This document shows, piece by piece, positions 9,659 to 16,332 of a stretch of 64,000 bases of DNA. Both the position numbers and the translations under genes were made by a program. Under the pieces are notes generated by a model. The model saw only the letters and a list, made by a program, of their open reading frames with translations, was not told where the DNA came from and made no database searches. Every line of letters begins with the position of its first letter. Within the stretch, counting starts at the first letter, position 1. The stretch covers positions 124,001 through 188,000 of the forward strand of contig CBDBGD010000007.1 of assembly GCA_965205235.1 (NCBI GenBank), written 5' to 3'. Source of the stretch: CBDBGD01 sp965205235. GTDB taxonomy: Bacteria; Chloroflexota; Dehalococcoidia; Lucifugimonadales; UBA1127.

Positions 9659-9770
9659 TTACTTGTCATTCCGAGGAGCAAAGCCCTTACTTGTCATTCC
9701 GAGGAGCAAAGCCCTTACTTGTCATTCCGAGGAGCAAAGCCCTTACTTGTCATTCCGAGGAGCAAAGCGA
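9659..9770. repeat. Four-copy 28-bp tandem array
   Basis: Four head-to-tail units of ttacttgtcattccgaggag plus caaagccc occur at 9659, 9687, 9715 and 9743; only the last two bases of the fourth differ. There are no spacers, so it is not a CRISPR. The tail of the last unit continues into a longer dispersed motif (aagcgatgaggaatctaaga). Confidence 0.92.
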
Positions 9771-10104
9771 TGAGGAATCTAAGATCGCAGCCGCACCACA
9801 ACGCCCGCACACCCCACTCTCCCCCGCGTGCCACCCGCCTCTACCCCCAACACCCCTCCATCCCCTACCATTCCCCCATGCCCACCCACCGCACGCGCCC
9901 GACCACAACCGTCGTTCCTGCGCCCCAATCGTCGTTCCTGCGGAGGCAGGAACCTCGCTACCTGCCCCCGCGAAGGCGGGGGAACCTCGACCGCGCCCCC
10001 ATCCCCTCGTCGTTCCTGCGAAGGCAGAGCCTGCCCCCGCGAAGGCGGGGGAACCTAGACGTCGTCGATGCGTGGTCGCGTGAGGGGTATCCGGCGCAGC
10101 CGGA

Positions 10105-10430
10105 CCACAGGCTCACGCCCTGCCTGGAGCTTGTTTCACACCCCCCGTTTTCGACCCCTGTTTCCTATCTGGAGGTTGTTCCGCGGTTGTTTCACGCGGC
10201 ACTCGTTTCCTATCTGCGCCGCGCGGTTCCAACCCCCGCCTGCGAAACAACCGCCAAGCTGGACCCTCTCTCCGACGGCCGGACGAAAAGACGAGTCCAA
10301 GCTGGCGCCGCGCAGGCCACGGAACAACCGAGAAACAACCTCAAAGCTGTTTCGGCGCACCGCCGCGCGACCCCAGGCACGGAGGGGCCGGGAAAAAACG
10401 CGCGGAACGAAACGAATCGACTCGAAGCCG
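10105..10430. repeat. Right arm of the ~330 bp imperfect inverted repeat
   Basis: Reverse-complement partner of 1400-1730. Internal short repeats (gtttcctatctg twice; several gaaacaa/gttgttt runs) give it a substructure. Its outer end lies ~18 bases before the start of the small membrane-protein gene at 10449. Confidence 0.85.
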
Positions 10431-10448
10431 GGGAGGGAGGAGCGTGAG

Positions 10449-10610
10449 ATGAGCGGTGAGCGGCCGGACACGGAGGAGGCGCTGCGTCGGGCGCGGAGGC
10501 CGGGGCGGGGGACGTGGGAGGGGGAGCGGCGGTTGGGGCTGTTCCTGGCGCTGATGGGCGCGCTGGGGGTGGCGATCGCGAGCTCGCTGCTGTGGCAGCT
10601 GCTGCGGTAG
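10449..10610 (+). CDS. Small single-span membrane protein
   Basis: ATG at 10449 is preceded by GGAGGAGCGTGAG, an excellent ribosome site, which decides the start within a longer open frame. The 53-residue product has a charged N-terminal half (about residues 1-27) and one membrane helix (LGLFLALMGALGVAIASSLL). It converges on the XRE gene five bases away. Function unknown. Confidence 0.6.
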   Translation: MSGERPDTEEALRRARRPGRGTWEGERRLGLFLALMGALGVAIASSLLWQLLR

Positions 10611-10615
10611 GAGGG

Positions 10616-10963
10616 CTAGGACGCCTGCTCTGCGTCGACGCCGTTCACGAGGACGTCGATGGTGGTGTCGAGGGCGGCGGCGATGCGGGCCCAGGCGGCG
10701 ATGGTGCCGGGACGGCGGCGGCGCTCGATCTCGGAGAGGTAGCCGATGGCGATGCCGGTGCGTGCGGAGAGGTCGCGCAGGGTGAGGCCCAGGTGCTTGC
10801 GGTAGGCGAGGACGGGGCCGGCGCCCTGCGCGATGGCGTGGGCGACGTCGGGGGGGACGGGGTGGGTGTCGGGGGCGGCGAGGAGCTGGTCGAGGCGGGC
10901 GCTGCGGTGGAGGAGGGCGTGGTATTCCTCCCGGGTGATGGTGACGGTGTCGTCGCCGGCCAT
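10616..10963 (-). CDS. XRE-family HTH protein, antitoxin-like
   Basis: ATG at 10963 gives 115 residues. The N-terminus (VTITREEYHALLHRSARLDQ) resembles the short helical leaders of many XRE antitoxin-type proteins. An HTH_XRE follows at about residues 50-105 (VLAYRKHLGLTLRDLSARTG, YLSEIERRRR). No toxin partner is adjacent. The gene lies just outside the integrative element and was next to the tRNA-Ala before insertion. The frame stays open upstream, but ATG 10963 is where family similarity begins. Confidence 0.75.
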   Translation of the reverse strand: MAGDDTVTITREEYHALLHRSARLDQLLAAPDTHPVPPDVAHAIAQGAGPVLAYRKHLGLTLRDLSARTGIAIGYLSEIERRRRPGTIAAWARIAAALDTTIDVLVNGVDAEQAS

Positions 10964-10978
10964 ACGCGCTCCGTTGTC

Positions 10979-11021
10979 GACGGGGGCGGAGGGTGAGGTG
11001 GTGGAGATGGGGGGACTCGAA
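10979..11021. repeat. Left attachment repeat (copy of tRNA-Ala 3' end)
   Basis: Matches 33878-33920 at 42 of 43 positions (a at 10995 versus t at 33894). It contains the last ~23 bases of the tRNA-Ala gene, including the encoded CCA, plus 20 bases of downstream flank. The tRNA body is absent here, so this is the displaced copy. Confidence 0.92.
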
Positions 11022-11047
11022 TGTAGATACGATTTTGGGGACATTGA

Positions 11048-12010
11048 CTACCTATTCCCACATCTGTTCCCACAAGCACCCTCCGACGGACCCGCTCCGA
11101 CGGTCGAACTGATCTCATCTGCGTCGACTGATCCACCCAAGGCCCATCCTGATAGCAACTCGCTTGCCTCTGCGTAGGCGTCAGCATTTAGCAGATTCTG
11201 GTCGGCCCTAAGCGCGATGGCCGCCGCTGCACACCCCCATTTTGCCGCCACCACTACTGGCTCCCCGAATGCCAAGCGTGCAGCAAAGGTTCCAGCGAAA
11301 ACGTCGCCACTACCTACAGTAGAGCTAGCACTCACTGGGAAGGATGGCACAGTAGTGAAGCCAATCCCGTCAGGTCCTTTCTCGATCACTACAACCCCCC
11401 ATTCACCTCGTTTCACTATTGCAACATCAAATCCACAGGCCGGCTGGGTAGCCATCGTCTCTTCCAATGATCCCGCTTGGGCGTCCTCAATCGCTTCTTC
11501 CTCATTCGCCACATAGATGCGCCTGAGCACATCCAACTGCAGAATTTCCCGAGCATCCCGGGCGCGCGATAGCCAGCCCTGTCTATCCCAAATCACTGTC
11601 GTCGAACGGTCGATCCTGCTCAACCAACCCACCTTGACAGGATCAAAGTCAGGGATGCCGAATGCCACGACAATTCCAGCTGAGGGGATTCGAGGCACTT
11701 CACTAGGGGTCGCCTCAGCAGGTCGGTACATGGGTCCGATGTGACTCTGATGTTCATGGGTTGGAAATACAAAGGTTCCACATGTGCCGGGGACAGAAAC
11801 AACAGCACGGCCGTCCACGCCGGCAATCTCGAGTTCCGCTCGGACTGCATCCTCGTCATCGGCACCGACATAACTTGCCAACGCAACCTTAGCACCGAAT
11901 CTCGCAGCAGCAACCGATGACGTGAGACCACTGCCACCGTAGCGACGACGAGGCTCGGTGCCAGCTTCGAGCACCTCGCGGAATATACCCCCAACTATGA
12001 GAACGTCCAC
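11048..12010 (-). CDS. PfkB-family carbohydrate/nucleoside kinase, last gene of the CBASS operon
   Basis: A ribokinase-fold protein of 320 residues: N-terminal glycine motif (YGGSGLTSSVAAARFGA), a central Rossmann-like core, and the PfkB signature near residue 236 (STVGSGDVFAGTF) with the catalytic Asp and anion hole intact. Family members phosphorylate sugars or nucleosides; the substrate here is unknown. GTG at 12010 directly abuts the stop of the Ogg-like gene (taaGTG), so the two are translationally coupled. The last ten residues are encoded by the attachment-site arm boxes, so the tail may be a product of element structure. In this context it could act on a 7-deazaguanine or other modified nucleoside, which is inference only. 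Confidence 0.85.
   Translation of the reverse strand: MDVLIVGGIFREVLEAGTEPRRRYGGSGLTSSVAAARFGAKVALASYVGADDEDAVRAELEIAGVDGRAVVSVPGTCGTFVFPTHEHQSHIGPMYRPAEATPSEVPRIPSAGIVVAFGIPDFDPVKVGWLSRIDRSTTVIWDRQGWLSRARDAREILQLDVLRRIYVANEEEAIEDAQAGSLEETMATQPACGFDVAIVKRGEWGVVVIEKGPDGIGFTTVPSFPVSASSTVGSGDVFAGTFAARLAFGEPVVVAAKWGCAAAAIALRADQNLLNADAYAEASELLSGWALGGSVDADEISSTVGAGPSEGACGNRCGNR
11055..11074. promoter_or_regulatory. Paired TTCCCACA boxes, candidate integrase arm sites (left end)
   Basis: TTCCCACA occurs at 11055-11062 and 11067-11074, 12 bases apart start to start. The same pair with the same spacing and orientation occurs at 33763-33782. On the minus strand these boxes encode the Cys-Gly-Asn-Arg repeat at the C-terminus of the PfkB gene. 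Confidence 0.6.
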
Positions 12011-12694
12011 TTATGTAGTCACCAGAATGCCTCTCTGCCAGTGCCATACAAACAAGTCAAAGGCCGCAGATGGGGCGTCCAATTCATCACACCAAGCGAG
12101 GAATGCTTCCTCTGCCATCTCGTAGTCTTTGGGGATCTGAATGCTATCAGGGATGCGCCTGGCACTTACTAGCGCTCGAAGGACGTGGATATCTATGATT
12201 GCGAGTTCGTCACCTAGGCCTAGATTCCTAAGGACCCAACTCGCCGTCTTGAACCCTACTCCTGGGCATTCACTCAGGAGGAGACGGCGCTCCTTGGCGT
12301 TGCCCAACCGGAGCAAACGCTCCTCAAGCTTCCCTTGGTTCCGGAACCACTTGCGTGCCTTCACGATGGCAGCGGCTTTCTGTCTCGGAAAGCGGTAACG
12401 GCGGAAAGAACCGTCCGAACGTCGTGGTTCAAACTGCGGTCGCATCAATGCGGCCAATATCGCCTCGAAGAGGTCCTCATCACTCCACTCGTCCGAAAAT
12501 GGCCTCAGTTGGCGAATTATGTTGCATGCCGATAGCCCATGATCATATGTGATTCCAAAGCCACCAAGCAGGACAAACAGCAACTCAGCCTCAACCTCAT
12601 ATTGTTGAACGATTCTATGTGGACATACAGCGTGACTGTACAACTCGCCGACGACACGCCACGCTTCCTCCATCAACTCTGTGTCGCCGGACAA
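12011..12694 (-). CDS. Ogg-type HhH-GPD DNA glycosylase/lyase (CBASS ancillary)
   Basis: A 227-residue helix-hairpin-helix glycosylase. The hairpin and catalytic Lys lie at about 143-155 (CPGVGFKTASWVLRN) and the catalytic Asp near 167 (AIIDIHVLRAL), the K/D pair of the Ogg2/AGOG-like families that excise oxidised guanine. TTG at 12694 is favoured by AGGA seven bases upstream; an ATG at 12673 is the alternative. Ogg-like genes are recorded as ancillary members of type IV CBASS. Here it follows CD-NTase 1 after a ~100 bp gap and is coupled to the PfkB gene. Whether it acts on phage DNA or on a modified nucleobase is not known. Confidence 0.85.
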   Translation of the reverse strand: MSGDTELMEEAWRVVGELYSHAVCPHRIVQQYEVEAELLFVLLGGFGITYDHGLSACNIIRQLRPFSDEWSDEDLFEAILAALMRPQFEPRRSDGSFRRYRFPRQKAAAIVKARKWFRNQGKLEERLLRLGNAKERRLLLSECPGVGFKTASWVLRNLGLGDELAIIDIHVLRALVSARRIPDSIQIPKDYEMAEEAFLAWCDELDAPSAAFDLFVWHWQRGILVTT

Positions 12695-12793
12695 TCGGCG
12701 TCCTGTTCGGGTCTCAATGATGGGTCTGCCTGCCTTTCCGATTCTCTATCGTAGGCCGTGTGCTCGCCCTTGTTCCGTTCTCGACAATCAGTT

Positions 12794-13714
12794 TCAATGG
12801 ATCAATTCCTGCCAGTCTTCAATCGATTGCGTGTTCTCCATGGTGCGGGCAAGCCTTCCAAGCCGACGCGATAGTGCTCGGCGTGGGGCGGAATTCCCAT
12901 CGCCTAGACTATCATCCACATAGCGTGATTGACCGGTAGTGTCACGAATTGGCTGCAACACTCGATCACTTGCGCTTCTGACTAGATGAGTGGCCATAGC
13001 CTTTGGCGTCCTTGGTCCTGTGTATCGCCTGAAGGCCTCGACCGCAAGGGCCTCAACATGATACCCGCTTGGGCCATCATCGCCCAGCCTGTTAGCAAAG
13101 ATAGCCTTCGCGATCTTGATGGCGGGGATGACAGCTCCTCCCTGACTCTGATTCGTTGTAGTCAGTGATCTAGCGAAGTCGTGTGGCCGAATGGGCATCC
13201 AGGACTTGGAATCCCAAGAAGAGACAGCGACTTCATCACCTACCCTGACGGCTGGCAGCAGTTGGATCTCTGTACCGTCCCGGTAAGTAACAGTAACGGC
13301 CATGCGGCCTTGTCGAATGTCGTCCACATCACCCTGGGGGAGAGCCCGCTTAAGGGCCCTCGCAAAGCTACTGGTCACTTCAGCAGGTGAACGATCTACA
13401 ACATCTTCTTCGGCGATTTCAACTAGAGCATCAATGTCGCTCAGTCCGTTCACAAACGTATGCTTAGCTACCGATCCGCCGAATAGCAGACGCTCTACTT
13501 CACCTATTCTGCTGCCCAATGCCTGTTCGATGGCTTCGAGCCGTTCGTTAGTCAGATCTGTATCGCGATCGTTGATATCCGTCAACTCGCTTTGAAGGAG
13601 AGAATTGACTGAAGAGTCCAGCCTGCTCTGTTCCAGACGCCTTCGCGCCTGTTCCTCCAGCTCTCGCGCATCGTTAGCGCTGAAATAGCTACCGATACCA
13701 CCGCTACCACCCAA
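12794..13714 (-). CDS. CD-NTase 1 (CBASS cyclic-oligonucleotide synthase) with Gly-rich N-terminus
   Basis: A polymerase-beta fold nucleotidyltransferase of 306 residues. The catalytic set is intact: GGS near 77-79, DID near 92-94, a third acid near 148 in TEIQLLP, then an OAS/CD-NTase C-terminal helical domain (VIPAIKIAKAI, YHVEALAVEAF). No ATG lies at a sensible place. TTG at 13714, two bases after the TGT-like stop and eight bases after GGAG (13723-13726), gives Met-Gly-Gly-Ser-Gly-Gly-Ile-Gly. Met removal would expose an N-terminal Gly, which fits the reported type IV CBASS reaction in which QueC-like Cap9 joins a deazaguanine to the CD-NTase N-terminus. Paralogous over its length to the CD-NTase at 16333-17184. 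Confidence 0.9.
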   Translation of the reverse strand: MGGSGGIGSYFSANDARELEEQARRRLEQSRLDSSVNSLLQSELTDINDRDTDLTNERLEAIEQALGSRIGEVERLLFGGSVAKHTFVNGLSDIDALVEIAEEDVVDRSPAEVTSSFARALKRALPQGDVDDIRQGRMAVTVTYRDGTEIQLLPAVRVGDEVAVSSWDSKSWMPIRPHDFARSLTTTNQSQGGAVIPAIKIAKAIFANRLGDDGPSGYHVEALAVEAFRRYTGPRTPKAMATHLVRSASDRVLQPIRDTTGQSRYVDDSLGDGNSAPRRALSRRLGRLARTMENTQSIEDWQELIH

Positions 13715-13716
13715 TA

Positions 13717-14760
13717 TTACGCCTCCAATCTCTCCTGTACACTTTCGAAGATGGGTTTCAAGACTTCGCCGCGACCAAACACCCCCCAGTCGCCTTTTCT
13801 GTGCACGAAATGCCGCATGTCCTCCGAAAGCAAATTTATTGCATCCAAATTCTGGAGTGAAACCGCCTGTTGCGCAAATACTGAACGCTTCTTGATCTGC
13901 TTGTCCAGCAAGGGTCCAGATGTCCAATGCATCGCTACGCCTTCTCGATACGCATAACGCAGCCACCCCAAACCGTCGAATATCTCCGCACCGGCTGCGA
14001 AATAGAGCGGCGTGATAAGTGGGTCTAGCCCCCCAAAGACGTGTATTGGATGCGAAACTCCTCTTGCATCCAACAGCTCCCGCAGTCTGGAGACTTTGAC
14101 GAGACGATCAAGTATCGTTTCACCAAGCTCACGCTCGGTAACTCCAACGATGTCAAATGCCCGCAGGTTCGAAATGTGCTCACCGGACAGCTTGTCGAAT
14201 TGATGGAATTTGGAGCCAGATGGCGGTTTGAAGAGAAGAATCGATGCGAGATTAGCACGGCCACCGAAGAAACTCTGTGCTCGTTCAATCTGCTCCTCGT
14301 ACGGTCCCGCATGGTCCCAGCTAACTACAATAGGACAAGTATCTTCGTCCAAACCATCGATTACGCATTCATAGTCCGCTTCTTCCCAAGGGCGCGGCTC
14401 CTCAACATCGATGGCAAGTGGGCTTCCCGGAGGTCCCCCCATCTTCTCATACCATCCACTGTCGATTACTAGTACGCGCGGCTGAGCGTAGCGGGAGTTC
14501 TTAAAACCACTTCTAAAGGCATCCACGTCCTCGAGCAAGCCGTGCTTGATGTCGTACGCGGAAACCAGCAATGACTCTTCGATACTTCCGATGAGGTGCC
14601 TACTATGTACAATCGAGCAGTGTGTCATTGCAGGCCCCTTCCCCGGGGAGTCCTCAACTGGCATAGGCCCGAGCGCGCCGCTGGACAGGCTCGGTATCAG
14701 CAGGGGGGTTGAGAACTCAACGGAATTCCGCAGAGTGATACGGCGGCTGCGCGCTAACAT
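13717..14760 (-). CDS. TGT-like (tRNA-guanine transglycosylase superfamily) protein, Cap10-type
   Basis: A 347-residue TIM-barrel protein of the TGT superfamily. The N-terminal strand (RRITLRNSVEFSTPLLIPSL) matches the TGT start, VIDSGWYEKMGG aligns with the substrate-binding D-S-G-G-F-Q segment, and VFGGLDPLITPLYFAAGAEI followed by FDGLGWLRYA aligns with the nucleophile region of bacterial and archaeosine TGTs. The tRNA-binding zinc site of canonical TGTs was not found. TGTs exchange guanine for 7-deazaguanines in RNA; type IV CBASS carries a TGT-like ancillary protein next to QueC. The start ATG (14760) overlaps the QueC-like stop by seven bases. Confidence 0.87.
   Translation of the reverse strand: MLARSRRITLRNSVEFSTPLLIPSLSSGALGPMPVEDSPGKGPAMTHCSIVHSRHLIGSIEESLLVSAYDIKHGLLEDVDAFRSGFKNSRYAQPRVLVIDSGWYEKMGGPPGSPLAIDVEEPRPWEEADYECVIDGLDEDTCPIVVSWDHAGPYEEQIERAQSFFGGRANLASILLFKPPSGSKFHQFDKLSGEHISNLRAFDIVGVTERELGETILDRLVKVSRLRELLDARGVSHPIHVFGGLDPLITPLYFAAGAEIFDGLGWLRYAYREGVAMHWTSGPLLDKQIKKRSVFAQQAVSLQNLDAINLLSEDMRHFVHRKGDWGVFGRGEVLKPIFESVQERLEA
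13723..13726 (-). promoter_or_regulatory. Shine-Dalgarno GGAG deciding a TTG start
   Basis: GGAG lies in the last codons of the TGT-like gene, eight bases before TTG 13714. It makes the Met-Gly-Gly-Ser start of CD-NTase 1 far more likely than the open frame reaching 13966. The QueC-like gene uses the same arrangement (GGAG, eight bases, TTG 15341). Confidence 0.7.
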
Positions 14761-15341
14761 TCAGCGGGTCCGGTCACGAGAAGACTTCGGTCTTGACAGG
14801 ACCTACACTGCCCGCATGGAAGGTTGGAGGCCTCACAGCTGTGTGTCTGTGCTATCGGTACGTTGAGTTTCGCGGCTAGATGGTACACATCTTGCTTCGT
14901 CCAATGTAGAAACGGGGCTATAGCAGCGATCGCACCTCCAGTATGGAACTCGTAGGAACGCTCCATGACTTCCATGAACTCAGGGCTGCAGTCCGCATAG
15001 CCTGTTCCTGCGTGTATGCCTAGGGCAACGACACCAGAACTGGACGGGAACTCTACCAATGCGGTGTGCAACAGGAAAGCGTTGCGACCACGGATTTCAC
15101 CGGCGCCAAACTTAGTACCCTTGTATCGCACGCGACGCCAGGGTGTGCGCAGGCTGCTGCAAATCTTCGCCACCGCCTTTCCTTCGGCCTCCACAGCTGG
15201 CTGACCGTAGTCCACAAATAGAGCGGTTGGTGTGAGGCCTTGTTGGACAGATAACCATAGAAGTGTTGACGAGTCGACTCCGCCGCTCGCCAATACGAGG
15301 AACCGGCTTCGCTCTTTCGAGTTCTCAGAGAATTGCAACAA
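14754..15341 (-). CDS. QueC-like PP-loop enzyme, Cap9-type deazaguanylation enzyme candidate
   Basis: A 195-residue N-type ATP pyrophosphatase with SGGVDSS at residues 19-25 and a C-terminal four-Cys zinc site (SCEASNLPCGQCRSCQDR), both typical of QueC, which makes preQ0 from carboxy-deazaguanine via an amide intermediate. In type IV CBASS the QueC-like protein is reported to conjugate the amide base to the N-terminal glycine of the CD-NTase. TTG at 15341 is preceded by GGAG at eight bases. It overlaps the TGT gene. No queD, queE or folE neighbours are present, so precursor must come from the host pathway. Confidence 0.9.
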   Translation of the reverse strand: MLQFSENSKERSRFLVLASGGVDSSTLLWLSVQQGLTPTALFVDYGQPAVEAEGKAVAKICSSLRTPWRRVRYKGTKFGAGEIRGRNAFLLHTALVEFPSSSGVVALGIHAGTGYADCSPEFMEVMERSYEFHTGGAIAAIAPFLHWTKQDVYHLAAKLNVPIAQTHSCEASNLPCGQCRSCQDRSLLVTGPAEC

Positions 15342-15478
15342 AGATACTCCGAAGACTGAATCGATATTCTACGGTGGGGGTGGTCAGCGGCCCTTTGACC
15401 AGCTGGGAGGCTCGCCCGTCGACTTGATCTGCAAGAGAAACTTCTAGGCTCATTCTCTCTCTTCCATCCCTAGGCTCA

Positions 15479-16321
15479 CTAAATGAATGGGAGCAGTCCC
15501 TTTACCCATTCGATGACCTTGATAGCAGATGCGACGAAGGGTAGTGCCTTTACGAACTGCCATACGGCGGCCAGCCGCCGCTTGACGTTCATTGACTGAT
15601 CCGAGAGTGGAACAAGATCAAGCTCTTTGGCGAGTATCTCGGCCGACACTTGGGCCACAGTTCCCACATCGTTGATTCCACGATCCAGAGAGAGCAGTCC
15701 AACTCTGTTCATCACTTCTGAATGAGTGTTGGGGAAGAAGCGGTCGGGAACTGACACCATTTCCCGGTGTAGGGCAACAGCCCCGTCACCGTCGTCGACG
15801 ATGGAACCGAGTTGCAGGTCAAGAGGCAGCACGGGCTTGCCGAGAGCAGTCATATCTGTTCCAGCGGAATACGTACCCTTGCCGCCGCCGATTGCAAGCA
15901 TGGCGTCGGCCCTCTCGACCATCACCTTTCGATACTCCCCGCCGGTGAACACCTCCCTACGTACGTGATGTAGATATATGGCGTTTCTGTGCTCCAGATT
16001 TCTGAGCAGATGCAAACCAGCGTCGCTTATCCTCGACTGCCACGCCTCGTCGGACATGACGACCCGGGCATATGGCCGGGGGCTTTCTGTGGTGCTGTTG
16101 ACGTAGTTCTCGACTTCCTCTAGTGCCAGCCAGTCGAATATATGGGGCGCACCGTGTTCGTCTTTGGTGCTTTCTAGGTCTCCAGCAAGGACAACGACGC
16201 CTCCTCCGCGCCTCAGCACTTCTCGGGTGAAGCTCTGGACGAACTGGGAGGCGACTTCCAGCTTGTCCGCCGAACACAACCGCCCCGCACTGCCAGAGAT
16301 CAATATAAACTTGCCGGTCAT
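15479..16321 (-). CDS. SLOG-domain protein with C-terminal hydrophobic helix, candidate CBASS effector
   Basis: Residues 1-~190 look like a SLOG/LOG-type Rossmann domain: FILISGSAG at the N-terminus, a nucleotide loop AIGGGKGTYSAGTDMTAL near 145-160, then GKPVLPLDLQLGS. A linker of ~50 residues leads to a hydrophobic/amphipathic C-terminal helix (VWQFVKALPFVASAIKVI, then WVKGLLPFI). SLOG domains are known or predicted nucleotide-signal sensors in CBASS and Thoeris, so binding a cyclic oligonucleotide and then disturbing the membrane is a reasonable model. ATG 16321 has GAGG nine bases upstream; TTG 16336 is the alternative. It starts 11 bases after CD-NTase 2, so the two form a minimal synthase/effector pair. 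Confidence 0.75.
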   Translation of the reverse strand: MTGKFILISGSAGRLCSADKLEVASQFVQSFTREVLRRGGGVVVLAGDLESTKDEHGAPHIFDWLALEEVENYVNSTTESPRPYARVVMSDEAWQSRISDAGLHLLRNLEHRNAIYLHHVRREVFTGGEYRKVMVERADAMLAIGGGKGTYSAGTDMTALGKPVLPLDLQLGSIVDDGDGAVALHREMVSVPDRFFPNTHSEVMNRVGLLSLDRGINDVGTVAQVSAEILAKELDLVPLSDQSMNVKRRLAAVWQFVKALPFVASAIKVIEWVKGLLPFI

Positions 16322-16332
16322 CACGGATTGCC

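Larger units (their letters stand above)
9229..10448. other. Repeat-dense intergenic region
   Basis: The 5' side of the secreted-protein gene probably holds its promoter. Beyond that I see no gene. From 9659 there is a 28-bp tandem array, then dispersed hairpin repeats (cgttcctgcgaaggcag and ccccgcgaaggcgggggaac, several copies at 9938-10060), then the right arm of the large inverted repeat. Long open frames here are artefacts of repeat composition. Confidence 0.7.

Noticed and set aside
9659..9770. Possible CRISPR array (regular 28-bp repeats)
   Set aside because: Units are directly adjacent with no spacers, and the unit is part of a dispersed genomic repeat.
9398..10447. 349-residue plus-strand frame across the repeats
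   Set aside because: It runs through the tandem 28-bp array and the inverted-repeat arm; composition follows the repeats and there is no ribosome site.
12794..15341. Dpd-type DNA 7-deazaguanine modification locus
   Set aside because: TGT- and QueC-like genes alone could suggest it, but the CD-NTase between them, the Ogg-like gene and lack of other Dpd proteins fit type IV CBASS better.
14754..15341. Qat (QatABCD) defence system because of a QueC-like gene
   Set aside because: No QatA-like ATPase or QatD (TatD-like) nuclease nearby.
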